From the NCBI GenBank assembly GCA_947568835.1, contig OX387604.1:16459076-16523075 (forward strand): 64,000 nucleotides of DNA. Direction: 5' to 3'. This DNA is from Protonemura montana. Its lineage: Eukaryota > Arthropoda > Insecta > Plecoptera > Nemouridae. Below the pieces are notes generated by a model. The model saw nothing but the letters and a program-made list of their open reading frames with translations, did not search any database and was not told where the DNA came from. Position 1 is the stretch's first letter; every line of letters begins with the position of its first letter. The translations under genes were made by a program, and so were the position numbers. Positions 13,401-28,400 of the stretch are shown piece by piece.

Positions 13401-16400
13401 ACGATTCTGGTATTATGCTACTGCCGGGAGAAATGCAAACTAACTTGAATATTTGCAGTGCTTGAGATTTAATTACAGTAGTCATACCTTCTCCGGTTCA
13501 CAATTGAAATATTGATTATGGAATATGGAATAAGGAATATGGTATAGTGTTATAGTGACATACAAATACAATATAGTGTAATACTATATTGTAAATACAT
13601 ATACATACAATATTATGTTACATATTATATTATATTATTTTATATTATTATTATATTTTCATATATTGTATATACATACAATATAGTGATATAGGTGGGC
13701 TACAATAGCCGGTTATTTCAACGCTAGGTTCGCCAGAGTTCACCGGAAAATCCGGTTCACCGCCACCCTTAAGTCATCATTTTTGTTTTGAATAGTTTGA
13801 CTCCATTTGACTCCAGTAGTAACGTCACCTGATTGGTCAGAAGTTTGCTGTTATAATGAATAGTCATAAGAAATGGATTTATTTAATTTCTTATTCCATA
13901 AACCATATCACTATACCACATTTTCTCATTGTGAATGGTAACACGGGAATGCCATCATCCATTTCGCTTAAACACTATACCATATTCCTTATTCCATAAT
14001 CCATAATCAATATTTCAATTGTGAACCGGCCTTAACGATGTGAAAAGTAACAAGTGATTATGATATCACTCGCCGCCAGAAATATCAAATCAGTATGTAA
14101 CATAATAACATGCATTCGTGTGAACATAGTAAATACAAAAGAGAATTGAAAATCATAATATTTATTATCTCACATTTCAAAACATACGTTGAACGAGAGT
14201 AAAAAAAAATGAGACGGGCAACAGTTATTTTTGATTAAAACTTGGATGCTGATCAAAACTTGAGTTGAGATCCAGGTATGTACCTAATATCGTAGCTTCC
14301 CATCTGTGCAGGTCGCCGCGCGGCAATCTTGTTTGGCCCCGCGAATCTAGCCAGGGCCAGCACCATCCCCAACCCCATCCCAAGAAACTTCGCACCCCCA
14401 TCACAACTTCGACTAGCATGGTAAGTAATATCTGATATGGGAAACTAGCTAACCCGTGGCATCCTATCCCGGCCCGGCCTGGCTCCACTCCTGCATCTTC
14501 AGAAACAAACTTGTATTTATTGCCTCATAACTGCGCTCACGGTTCTCCAGTTCATGGCCCGTACTCCATACTCCATAATATTTTTCTTTGCCAACTAGCT
14601 GGAATGGCAGAACGTGGCTCAAGACTCAACCTTTTGAACCACACCAATATAAAAATCTCGTTTTGAACGGAAGAACAAAAGAAAGCTGTGTTTATGGCAT
14701 CTAGTAGTAAAGTTTCATTCCAAAATATACAACTAGGAATCATGGATATAAGTCTGGATAGGAATATTAGGTCTGGATACGTGACTGGATTACTTGCGCA
14801 TTATTTGCTTTGGATCCTTTTTTCGATGAGCTTATCACCGCTCATATTATGGGTAGCTTCATAAATTACACGTTATGAGGATAATATTGTTTGTGTCGTA
14901 TTTTCCTTGTCTGTCCTATTTATGGAAAGTTGGACTGATAGGCAATCACCACGTCAACATAGTCGTAGAGAGTGATCACGGCGATACTAGTTGCCAAATT
15001 GTGGTACTAGCAAGAATATTACTATAACTTATACTAGCCTACACCACACATAGCGTACGTACGTAAAATTCAACACTCTAAAACACTATTTAAATGCACA
15101 TATTTTCTTGTTCGAATTCTGCCAATCTAAGATAATCTTTTAGCCAACTAAAGTATATGCCTAATGGAGCTATCCCACCGCCACTTGGACCCCAAAATGC
15201 GGTATGAGTTAAAAAAAAATTATTTTCAAAAATATACCTCTATATTCTTATAAATGGCGGCTTATCTTAATTCTCTGTTCATGAAGGTAATGAATGAATA
15301 TAGGGGGTGAATGAATACCACTGTGTGGAGGTATACGCGGGAGTTCATTAGTTGCAAGCACGCGATTCAAAAATTAGAGATTTGGACTAGGGGTCCCAGG
15401 GACATAGAAACATTCAACAACAATACGAAAGCCGAAATGGTTATATAGTTTTGGAAGTTTGCTGTTGAACCATAATTAATTTGATCGCATCAGAGCTCCG
15501 TTTGCACAGCGAAATACAGTTTCTAGATCACTAATACCTGTGCGACTACTGGAAACTGGAAATTCTTCAAGAGTTAGGAGTTTTTCCGAACAATGTACAT
15601 ACCACTATGATGACAGTCAAACACAGCAAAAGTGTGCAAGTTTTTCAGAGATGTTTGCAAAATTGTTTGGAGTTTGTCTACCGCCCCTTGGCGTGTTTAT
15701 TTTCAATTTACCAGTTGCAACGAAACTTTCGTTATTTCTGCACGGTTATCGCATTCGAAGCCACAATGAAACAATACCGAACGAAAACACATACAGTAGA
15801 AAATAAAAAAAGAACCGACTCGCATGTTGAAAATATGGATGGTCGGTAGCAGTATTCAACAGCGAACAGTTTTCAACAGCGAACAGTTTTCCACACCTTT
15901 TTCCCGGAGGTAGTGATTAAATTAGCAGTCGCGTTTGATGCAGTGATATTTCCCTCAGATTTTCGCGGAGTAAGCAATGTTGAAACCCACCCCGGGGTTC
16001 TCTACTTCCCGTTATATAATATATGACATGCTGAATTGGAGCTAGTATAACGAGCAGCTTTCTCAAATCTGGATGCAAGCTAAATGCTGACGTACCCATC
16101 ACATCACTCTCACTCGATGGTCGTGTCTTTCTGCTAGAAAGAGCTTAATGAACCAAACTCAATTGATCAATTCTGATGCATTTCCCAAATATAATTGCTA
16201 CTGAATCGACTGCCACGACAGCTCGAGGAGCTGACGGTGTGCATCTAATTCATCTTCTAGTACCTACTGTCTTCTTAGCATGCTACCTCGGCGAACTTCC
16301 AATGCCATTTCCATGCAACAGACTCCAAACTAAATGTACCTTTTGCAACGTACAATTTTGCACGTACATTTTACAACGAGGTTCGTGTACCTGCAACGTA

Positions 16401-19400
16401 ACTGGAATTCAATCTATGCTTTGAGCTGTACTTTTTTGGTACTGAGGTATGAAACACAATGCGTCAACGTCTTCTATTGACTACTAATTTCCTCAGGTGC
16501 AAAGAGAAGACTTAGTTACAACATCTTTATTGTTCTCCATTGATTGCAGACATGCGGAAGCGATTTCAAAAAACGTATGCTGATTACATAGCACGCTCTT
16601 TTTTCAAGCGATGATGGTCAGTAATGACAAATATAATACCAAACAAAGAGATGCATTTGCTTCACATTTTGTTAGCAAATCACATTTTGAAAGCGGCAAA
16701 AACTAACAAAAAATAAGGAAAAAAATATATATCTATATATATACATATACTCAAGTACCCAGTTTCCTACAGCGAAAAACAACTTCGAAAATGATGTAGG
16801 TATTATGAACAAAGTTCTATTCAGCAAGAAGAAGTCGATGCTAGCTTAGCAGCATAAATAATTTCCTTATTTTGCCCTTCATTGAAAGCAGGTTAACTTA
16901 TAGTAATGGTACACACCGCAGTGCAAGACTTCGCCGCCTCTAAGAATGGCTAATGCTTATTACCTGCCCCCCCCCCCCCCCTCTCCCACCTCTCAACCAT
17001 GTAGCACCCCACCCCACCCAAGCCAAATTGGCAGTGTTCTCTCTCGCACAGTTCGCTAGCTCCTACCTCAGTGCAAGCTATTATGCAAGCCACCCACGAT
17101 GATTATGACTCCATTTCAATAACACTGACTATCACCATCATATATACATTAAAGTATGTTCAGGTTCCTATAACAGGTGAGGGACGGCAACAAGGCATGA
17201 GTTCCGTACAGTAACACCCTAAACTAGTTACAAATAACAACATAGAAATCCAAATTTAATTTCATTGATCGTTTAGGTTTCGTTCCTCAACAGTAGCAAC
17301 GGTCGGTTTACTGGATAGCGTGTAGGATCTACGGTACATGGCAAATGTTTCGGAATTCAACTTGCTAAGCTAGTATTATTTTTGTGCGAGTAATACGTTT
17401 GAAATGTGGAATATACTCTCGTGTGCTAATTGGCGAATAGAAGCCGACTACGAGATGGTTTTGCATCGAGCAAATCAATTGTCTTAGAAAAGAAGCGCGG
17501 ACGTTGGCGCTCTCGAGTGCACATTTCTATTCTCCTATGAAACAACGGGCATGTCTGCCAGCTGATGCTGATGAAATTCTGTCCTGAAGAGCGACGTTTT
17601 CTACCATCCTAACCTGCCTGCCATGGTAAACACCCTGATGAGCCAACGCATGTCAACACTCTCTTTAATTGTCTTCGATGTGCTAGCGAAACGACAAAAG
17701 CTGGTGGAGATTTTTATTAATTTGTTCTCAACACAGCGACCTCTCAATTAGCGCATTGAGGCGATGTTCTTTAATGCTATGTATGCTATGTAAAGCAAGC
17801 ACAACCATATTGCGGAGTCGATAATTTTCTCATGTAACGGAATGATTCGGGCAGACGAAAATATTTTGACATCATTTACTAATAACGGGTACATGGTATT
17901 CACGAAGTAAGTTAATTAGGGATCCTCTTACCCCATATGCGAGCAGAGGGCCACGTCTAAAGACATTTAGGGGTATAACGTTATTCTACACGATCTGGAA
18001 AAAAAAACGTGTCTAAAGGAAGAGTGTGTCTAGGATTGCTATCGGATCAAATTTTGATATTTAGACGGGAGTTTTTAAAAAAGAGTTAAAACGCATATAT
18101 TTGACGGCTTTGTGTGATGCCACCAAAATTTCAATCGAAAAAGTATCCGATAGCAATCCTCACCACATCCCTTCCCTTTGCACTGTTTTTTTTTCAGATT
18201 TTTTCGAGCAAATTTAAACCCCAAAAAGTCTTCAGAAATAAGTGTGCAAGACGCCAGTTTTTAGTATTAAACTTTATCAAAATACCAAATATTGTACTCA
18301 AGAAGGTAATCCTTTCCCGTGGAACGCTGTCAGTGGAGAAAAGAAGGCAGTCGAGTTTATGATTGACGGGATTTATTCGATTAGCCTTTCGATGTCAACA
18401 CACTGTTTTCCTCAAAAATGTGTAACTGAAGTAGCAATTTCTCGAGCAAATTATGAAAACTCTAAGGGTGTCTAGGTGGTCCAGGTTGAAAGTGGGTGGG
18501 TGGGGCTAATAATGTTGGCGGCTAATGAGGCTAATACGTTGCTAAAATAGTGACAAACGGCTCTTGAATATTGGGAATGGATCTGTGTCTACCCACCTGA
18601 AATGCTGGTTATGTTTGGTCGGCAGAAAGACATTCTCGTCAACAGTTCTACGCATAATTATTGTTTACGTAGAGAATGCTGAACAGTGATAGCAACAAAA
18701 TGATACAAAGTGCTATAAACTTGTGTAGTTATCTTTCTGTTTTGTGCTAAATATTGCCAATCTGATATTAAATGTGAGTGTTCAATAGGCCATGTAAATC
18801 AGCTGCGGCTTATGTTGAATTGGTGCGAAAGAAGATCGTGGGGGAGGATCGCCGCGATGCCTAGTTTAGAGATTTGCAACCCGCAGTTCGGTAAACGGAT
18901 GCTGAAAACGGACATCAAACAACCACGATCCATCGTTGAAGCTCTTGCAGCCGCTCAAACAGCCAAAGATTCGAAAAACAGGGCGAGATCACGGCGGCAA
19001 GAAGAACAGGAGAAATTAGGAGTGAAGCAAAAAACAGAAGGCAGTGAATTGGACGTTTATTTGCTGAAATCCCCCTAATCGCTTCTAAGTTTTGTTCAGC
19101 CAATGTTTCTAATATATTATAACACTGAGATTAAATTCTCCCGGATTCTGGATTCGATACGCGTCTTTCAACTTCTTATCAATGTGAATATGAGAGGAAT
19201 AAACGCTGAGAGCAATCTTAACATTAACTACTAGCAATTGAGTGACTAGCTTTAAAATATTTTTTTATTATAACACTGTGATGACTAAACAATTGATGGC
19301 ATAAGCTAGCTAGAACGTAACAATCGAAGGAATGTACTTGGAGAGAGTATGATTTATGACTTATCAAGCACTCACGACTGAAATCGGGAAATTTCAATAA

Positions 19401-22400
19401 TTAACTGTAGTTAATGTTAATGTGGACCATTACCATTTCACACAACAGAGTTTTTATCAAACATTTATCACATGCCCACAAATTGGTGCCCATCGGTAAA
19501 AATAAAACTGAATGCCAGCTGACACATGATTCAGTGGTATTTAGATGAGATTCATCGATAAATCACGTTAAAAATTGTGGTCATTGCAGTCGATTGTTAA
19601 CTTGGAACGTTACAAAAAAAAATAGGAAACATAATTGACTGAAACGGATTCTAGAGTTGAAAAAGTGTCTGCATTCGCACCGCCCCGGAAAAAAAACAGG
19701 TGGTAGAAACAGAAAGATATTAATGTTTGAGTGTGACACAATAAATCATACGTTGTAGGTAATAGTTGTATCTAGAAATTATAATTTTAATCAGTTTAAT
19801 TGTAGGCGGAATAAAATAAATGTGTAAAAAGTGCTAGGAGAGGTTCGAAGGGATTGGTAAGATTCACGCCTCCCGATATAGCATAGTGCATGCAATATCT
19901 CACGGCTGGGCTCGGGCTCACTAGGAATGCTGCAATGCCAGAAGACGTAAGACTTTCGACTAAGAGCTAGCCATCGGACGTCTTCGCGCTGGTTGGCTTA
20001 CTTGCCCCAAGATCTTGTTTCACTTTCGTTCTTTATTCGTGCATGCATCTTTTTAACGAAATTCAAAGCCAGCCGTCTTCGTTCTCGGCGTGGACAGCAA
20101 ACAACGCAATATAATTCATAAGATGTCGTGATAGAAACCCATGAACTGGTTAGGAAGATACCTTACCAAAGTGTCTCATAATTAAGAAAATCTTCAACAG
20201 AATCAGAAGCACACATGCATGCCGTTCGCTACTAGCACACAAAAATGAATACTACGCTTTATGAGAGCAAAGAGTTCAAAAAACAAACGATTTGCAAAAG
20301 GAACAAAAGGATTACTTTTTACTGAGATCACATCATTTTGACAAGACTGTCTCAAAAAGAACAAGAAGAAACCACAGATTTGTCTCACAGCAATTTCAAT
20401 CCCTTTAAGTAGTAAAATATACACACATATCCGTCTTCCCTTCTTATAAATAGAGGGTATTTTTTATTTGCCTAGCCTCATCTTCATCCCGTGCTCAAGC
20501 ATGGTGGCGTTCTCAGACCAAATCGTGCACCATCAACCACAAAACTCTCAATTCATTAGAATGGCCTGAAAATAAAATAATGATCTATCATCAATCAACA
20601 CTCTCTACACATCACGAGAAAAGATAACACGATGAAATGATCCAACCCGTGGGTCCATTATTGCATCGAGCACATTTCGTTTTTCCCCGCCCAAGCATAC
20701 GCAGAAGTGCTTGCACAAAATGCTATGAGCCCTGCCCGCTTGTCGCCCGCCCGTGTGCTACTTTGCCGTCATGTGCTTGTAATATAACGTATGCATTAAC
20801 GTCCACACCATACACTTTACCAAATCTCCTAGCAGATCACCCACCCTATCAGAATTCACCCTAACTTCCAAAGTACGACATATTTTTTTAGGGCGGCACA
20901 AACGCCAGTGAATTGTACGGTCCACCAGGTACATGGCGCAGTCTGCTCGCTATTCGCATTAGTCGACGTCGACGTCGGCTTGACTAATGTGGGATTACGT
21001 CCTATGTCAAATTACTCGGCACCCTCAAAGCTTTCAATTCATCTTCAGAGTTCAAACACAATGTGTATTGAAGGAACTGTGTACAATACATGAGATACAT
21101 CAATCGGTAATACATAGAAGGTGTGGGTGGGTCTCATTGATTGCATTATTTAATGTGTCCACAACCGGAAGAAAACTTCTCGTCTATGATTTTCAAAATA
21201 GTTTATTTGCGTGCGATAAATTCATTTGGCGTAACAATAATTTATTGCTGTCGAAACTGTGAATATGTAGGGTGGATAAGAACGTTTCTCATTTTAAGAA
21301 TAAAAATATGCTCTAAAATACAACCCTAAAACTGGTATTTGTCTTCATTTTCTTCTTTTTCTGTCCATTACCCTACGGATGGTAAGTATACCAAGGCCAA
21401 GGTAATTTCAAACTGAAACATGCAACTGGACATTTTGCTGGGATTTATCATGGCATCTTCTCTGGGGTCTCCTGAGTAAAGCGCAATAATTTCAGCGATA
21501 AACAATGTTTTCTTGCGGTTATAGCCATATCCACTTAACGTATAAGGTAACGTACACGTGCAAACGTAGCCACCCGCACGCACCTGCGGAAAGACGTACG
21601 CACAGAGATAATTTTGCTGAACTAATATGTGTGCTGAGTGGCGACAATACAGCGTGAACACATGTGAATAAACCAGCTACTGCTTTCAAACGCTGTATTA
21701 TATAGGAAAAAGACATGATCGAAGCTATTACTAATGCAGGTAATACATTAAATTAATCTGTTGTTCGGAATTAGCTTATAATTAACGTCAATAGTTATAA
21801 AACCAACAGCATGAGTAATTTTCGCGTTGCCCAAAACATGCATAGTGCCTACACTTGCACATTTTTTCGCAATTTAACTTGCTATAACCACAATACCAGA
21901 GTAAGTTTATTTTCATTTTTGGGGCTATTTTATGTAGCGTTCAGTAGCGTCAATAAGATCATTGATCAGTTTTCTTCGTGATTAGTTACGTGACATAGGT
22001 TTTGCCAATTACTGCCATTATATGTAAATATATCCACATTGAACTTCGTGAAGCTAGAACACGATTTTTTTTGTTTTTTTGTTTTGTTAGAAAAGGTCAC
22101 ACAAAGCAACTTTATTGCAGAAAAGTTCAAGAAAGGATTCGGACAAGCTTGCCTAAAAAGCGCCTGGTTAAAACCACGTGTTCAAACAACAAGGGTATAA
22201 GCTGAGTACACACAGTATGCCAAATTTCGTCCAGGCTATCTTCATTTCACAATGAATCTCCGGCCACAGTTTATTGTTTTCGAATTCCCGAAGTGAAATG
22301 AAATCATGTAAACGGCTGCCCGCCTGCCGAGCCGTGCAGTAAGTCTTATTTTAATTAACGGTCAGAGTCTGGGAGGGGCCCGGTATTTTTGTGCAATGAA

Positions 22401-25400
22401 CAGTCAACTACGCAAGTCTACTTCAAGCAAATCATGATAAATGTGATGAAATATGAATACACCGCAGCAGGTAATGAATTATTCGCGACGAGCATTTGAG
22501 CAAAACCATAAAAGTTAAAAATCTTTCCTCCCGTATCAATTTTTCCGCAAGTGAAGTGTAGGTCGCAGCCCGAAATAAAAGATTGTCTGGAGTTTGGATT
22601 GGTTCAGTGTTCCACACTGGGCCCACAATGGGCCCCAGTAAATAGTTCTTTATAATTGAAATACACAATATTATGCACCAGACAATATAATTACCAGACA
22701 CTAACAATAAAATGTTACATCAAAGAGAATTATACAAGTTGCACCGTGTTAAAGCATTTCCCTCAATCGAGGCTATATTTTCTTTTAACCCCGAAAACAC
22801 CTCTATACCCATATTGAAGTCGAGATTATACGACGCTCTAATTCCAAAGCAGGAGGCAATCTTAAGCAAAGACCACATTACTTCACCTCAGCCAAGTCAT
22901 GATGCACTGCACTCCTCTCCTTGCTCCGTGCTGGTGCTCACAGCTTCTTGTTACATGAAGCTAGATCTTTTGTTTCTCTCTTTCTGGTGCTCGTGGAGAA
23001 GAGACGTATACTCAATCCAATTAACTACCATCGACTTGAAACACTAACAAAGTTTACAGGCCAGACCCACATTTCAACAAAGTGTTTACGGACTTATTCC
23101 TTGCTCTAATTCCCAATAATACGGTTGACAGCGACGACCACGGTAGGTTGGGGTGAAGTGAGGCGAGCCACGGTCAGGAATGGGATAAGGTGAAACAATA
23201 CTTCAATGTCGACATAGTGCCGTTGATACTTTAGCTGGATGTTGTATTGCAAGGAACGCCGTACGAACAGAATATCATTTCAAATTAACTTTGGTTCTGG
23301 ACACGTTAAAAAAAGATCCAAATAAATTTCTTTGGGTATATTTTTTAGGAAAGTACAGACATGGCGGTAATGGCATGACGTTGTACTTTTGTTATATGTG
23401 AAGGAATGCTAGGAAAAGGGATTTTAATTGAAACAATGAGTTGCAACAAGCTGTAATATTCGAGGGCCAATACATAATTGAATATCGCGCACAACTTGTG
23501 TTCGATCTATCTTAAATTCGAGTACAGGTGACCGTTTTGCGACTTGAATTTTCAACAAGCGGTCACGGACCACCAGACTTGGTTCACCAGATAGGTCTTG
23601 TCATCATCACTGTTTGTATTCGGCATATGTCCATGCATTATGCCATCGACATAGTCGTCGCCGGCAGGGGTAGCCACATATAGCCAAGGTATAGCAAGTG
23701 GTATTATTGCCTGGCTGTCGTGCAATAATAGTTATTGAAAGTACTGTGTAATTTCCCTCGTGTGTGTCGCTGGTGGAAATGACAATGAACCACAACAAGG
23801 AAATCTGATCGACAATTTCAAACCCGTCGGAACATAATGGTAGGGTGTATACATGTCACACGCTACGCAGAATCACTGTACTGTACGCTTATTGGCATAA
23901 ATTCGAAACTGGTAATGCCTATTATCAATCAGATTAAACGGCAAACAATACACCTAGGTTACCCAGCCATGTGATGATCGAAGGTGATGGTCAGTACTCC
24001 CAAGATACCTTTACTGTGTTGCAGGTTTCAAGGTGTGCATAGCAGAGTCGCGGAATAGATGGCCCATAGCGCCGCCTGCCCGATTATATCAAATGTGCTC
24101 TCCCACAAAATCTATTCCAGGATGGAGGTGCACCAAGGATGGAGGTGCTGCAATGAATCGCTTATCGCTTATACCTGAAGCAAAGTGGAGGTCCAAATAG
24201 CCACAGCCGCAACCAACAGGGATGTACTAAATCATGAGTTAAAAAGCTCTTACAGCACTTCAGTTGTTGAGTGTTTCTGGCTATAGAAGGTTTACAGCGG
24301 GTATTTTGCATATGTGGCGTATTTTTATGCAGCATTTTTCGACTTTGTTAGGTGGATGCTAAGATATAGTTTCTTTGGAATTTTGGATACGGTCTTACTG
24401 TGAATGGAAATAATTTTAGGTGATCATGTAGCCGATTCGATTTTTGAAACCCCTGTTATTGAGGAACGGAGAACCAATGCCTCGCGGGGCAGAAGACTGG
24501 GTAAATTTATAATATGCTATCTCGGTATAAATATCTAGCATTGATTGGTTTTACTGGTCGTCCATGGCTGTAAAGTAAAGTAGAGTATTATCGGCCTAAA
24601 CGACTAGCTCGTTCATCGAACTGATTCGAAATTAAATTTTGATTAAATTCATTGGTTTGTTTTAAAAGTGCTTGATTATACTATAAGCGTGTTCCCAACC
24701 AAACGCAGTGTAAAAGTCAAAGCAATTCTCAAAAGCATCTTACATGATATGCCAAAATCGTGATAATTATGTTATAACTTAAAATAACGAATTCACACCA
24801 GGCATCCAGTCGGTCAACCAGCCGGAACCAAACGAGACTGTATGACGTTACTTTACACAGTTTCCATTACATCCAGGCAATGCACATGCAGTAATTAATT
24901 GAATCACTACATACGAACACCATATACATGTACAAAGTATGTTAGGCGAGCAGCAACGTTCTGCCAAGTTACCCTTCGGTAGAACAAACTACAAAGCCAT
25001 GTGAATGCTTTTATCAGTCGAATCCGATCATATGGAGAGCTATATTTTACTGACGAATAAAGTGGCTGCAAAAATGACAGCTTGATTTTTGACTGCACGT
25101 AGCTTAAAGCTTTAAATCATCATTGATGAAATATGGCCGTGTCAATCAAAATTGGCATGCTCTACCTTACATCTGATACTTTGACGCTTTGGAAAAAGGT
25201 AAAGCAAACAAAAATTATTCACGTTACTTTAAGTGTTAGTTATTTTAATCCAACACAACAATTAAATAAAGACACCTGTAGTTCTAAACGTAAAGACAAA
25301 AAAATGACATTCGTCGTTGCAAAGAAATGTGCAAACTCGTGCGGTGAGATGTACACCACTTTGGCTATGCGTAACCAGAGGCTTCAAAGTTTACATCCGA

Positions 25401-28400
25401 CGTTACTACAATAACAATAGTCAAAGTAAGACAAATATCATAAAAAAGCAGCAAAAAACTTGGTTTGCATGAAAGTCACTTGTATGGCACCACTCTTATT
25501 TTTCCGCTACTGCCACAGAACATCATCCATCTGTGCTCGTATTCGAAAAATACTAATATACGCGGGGGGAATGAACGCATTAAGGGTTCCAGTTGGATTA
25601 TTGAGATAGCGTTGAGCAGCAACGTTCGGCAAAGGGGTAAAGAAAGCACTTGGCAAAGCAAATATCTGCGAGCCATGGGCAATAAAAATATTATGTGTGT
25701 ATACGAACACAAAATATTCCGTGCGAACCAATCGAGGCCCTTTTCGAAGAGCACGCCGCCCCCGGCAGATCCGACCCAGCCACAGAGCTGGGTCCATACG
25801 ACAAATTATGGGTGACTTCGGGCACGTATATAGGAATATTGCCAATAAGTTCAGGGCTGATTGGAACAAACAAATACCACACAGTTAATATACTGCACTA
25901 CCCCACGTTATGTCATACATTGCATATTTTTTTAAGAAGTGTTGAAAGTAAATCAATTTACATTTTGATACTCATCACATTTCTAGAAATCGCTTTTATT
26001 ATTTTCGGCACTGGCATGAGATATTACCAATCAAACGGTCCCATATCGTTTACCGGAGTTGAACATCCATTGCTTGAAATGAAATTCGCTCCAAAGAGAA
26101 CATGCATGCACCAGGACTAGAATACGCTACATTTGTTAGGTTTCAAAATGCACTCTCAACGAATCTCAAAAGAATGTATTGAACTGCTAACAAAATACCT
26201 CCTGTTACACCAAAATGAGAGAATTCACTTTCCTTACGCCGACAATCATGCAAGAAAATTCCGCGTGGACGGAAAGACCACGCACGCACTAGCCACGCAC
26301 GCATCTAATTATAGGTACATGTGATGTTTATGATAACGCATATTATTACGGTAGCCACAAGCCACTACTCGAGGGGGTAGGGGCACACGTGCGACCAGCG
26401 GAGGAGGGGAGAGAGGGGGGGGGGGGGGGAGCAGGGACAATCACGCTAATTCGATCCCACTTCCGAACGGTTTGTCGGAGCACGCGCGCCAAAGAATTGC
26501 ACCCGATTCCAGCAAATATACGTACACAGCAAACCGCATAGCAAACTAATTGAATAGCTCACATAGCCGTTTCCAAATTGTTGGTCATTTTCTGGACAAT
26601 GAAGCTTATTGTTTAGTAACGCGTGCACATGGTGAGCTTTATTGTTAGTTTTTTCACTTGCGGCCGAATGGACGCTGTATATGCAGATTTGCTTGAAAGG
26701 TAGCAATCCCTGGGACATTCAGCTTAGACAGTGCGTGTTAGGAAGGTACATCTTCCTGGCATAATGTGCCGACCAAAAATTAAACACAGACCAGATTTTA
26801 ATCGAATTCATTGGTTACGTTTAAACTTTTAATGGACCCTTCCTTCCGCAAAGAACAGTTTGTTGAAAACAATTCTCGATTATGAAGGTAAAAACAAGCT
26901 ATCTTACGATGCAGCCACGCAACTGTCGACCCAGTTGCAGCCCCCCCCCCCCCCCCCCCCCCCTCCCCCCTCCACCACCCCTAACCAAAACCACTCGTAG
27001 CTCTGTTCGCTATTATCTTTATTTTTCCGAAAGCATCTGTCAAACGTGGATACGAGATGGCCATTCGAAAATGATTTCCTTCGCCTGTTTCCATTTGAAC
27101 GAGATTTTCGTCAGGATAATGGCAAGAGATGTACTTTCAGTTATTCCCTGGTGATTCAAACAAAGGACCGAAAGTTCTCGCTGAAAAGACTGAAAAATAT
27201 TCTAGCAACCACTGGGATTGTCAATTATGATGTGTCATTATAATTGAATGGGGTCTAGCCGTGCCCGAGGCTGCTAATTAAATGGCACGCAATTAGTGGT
27301 AGGTACTACACACTTAGAGAGAAATCATTTGGAGACCGACACGAGTTATTGAATCAAGGGGACGAAGAAAGGATAATTACAAGATATTAAGACAGAAAGA
27401 AATAAGGAGGGAACTGTGAAAGAAGTCCCAGATTTCGTAGAAACAATTTTATATCGTTCACCATGTTGTTTGAATTACGTACCGTGAACAAATTCAAGTA
27501 ATTTAATCTTGACTAACAAAAAGATTCTTTATTTAACGCCCAATTCGTCAGGTGAAGATTTATCACCCAATTCATCTATTGTGTACGTAGGACACAAGCG
27601 AATTCGGTTTGCGCGAGTAAACCGAATTAATAATCCTACCTAATTACCTCCTAATTATCTCGAGTATGCACATGGTAACACTTGTGTCATTTTGTTTTTC
27701 TTACCTTTTCTCTAATGAACACCATCCACAGTAAGGGTCCTTCGCTTCCAGGCAAGCCGAGCAATTGGTGTAATTGCTGCAGTGCTCCACTTTCACTTTT
27801 GAGATCTGGTGAAAAAACAAATGAGATTCAATTAATTTGTAATTCAACAAAATTATTTCTCAAGCTAGAAATGTGACAGATGGGTAGAAATACTAAATCT
27901 GGGCCGCTGAAATGTTGGCATCATTCAAATCACTCAATCGGGAACTGGCCGTCCAGCTCAAAGAATTTTCATCAGGGATTAAAATCAGAATAGGTCAAGA
28001 CAGACTCAAAGGACAGGCATGACGCTTCAAAAACAAATTTCTTTTATAATTTTCATGCAAAGGATGCTATCTCCAAACACAAACATCAGAATGCTCTTCG
28101 TTCTTATTAAAATTGGAGTCCTGTTTGAAAAATATTAGCTAATTATAGTGCTTAAGACTTGTGTACGGGAACCAGCTACAGTGCGTATAGGGCGTCACCG
28201 TCAGAGCTGTCAAAGAGGGAAGTAGCTAGAAGTTTAGAGATCTCATCTTAGAGCGCCGGAAAAAAATGACACGAGCAAACGAACCCTTTAGCATTAAGAA
28301 CTAAGACATAATTACCTGCTTTTAACTATAATTGCAGCCAAGACGAATTTAGCAAATTCGTCATCATTGCATAACAATCGAAATATTGTTTTTGCGTTTG

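Larger units (their letters stand above)
9048..27704 (-). other. Plexin intron of 18.7 kb splitting PSI1
   Basis: Intron with donor GTAAGA after 27705 and acceptor TTGTTGCAG before 9047. It contains a CCTT tract (11515-11767), an AT dinucleotide run (12819-12838), an inverted-repeat element (13493-14029), a foldback element (17920-18234), C or G homopolymers at 16967, 26415 and 26941, and a small unrecognised plus-strand ORF (18812-19078). The rest is unremarkable AT-rich sequence. Confidence 0.85.

Noticed and set aside
25465..26120. Cluster of overlapping ORFs in several frames
   Set aside because: The longest uses a GTG start, frames conflict, and no domain is recognised. Likely chance stop depletion.
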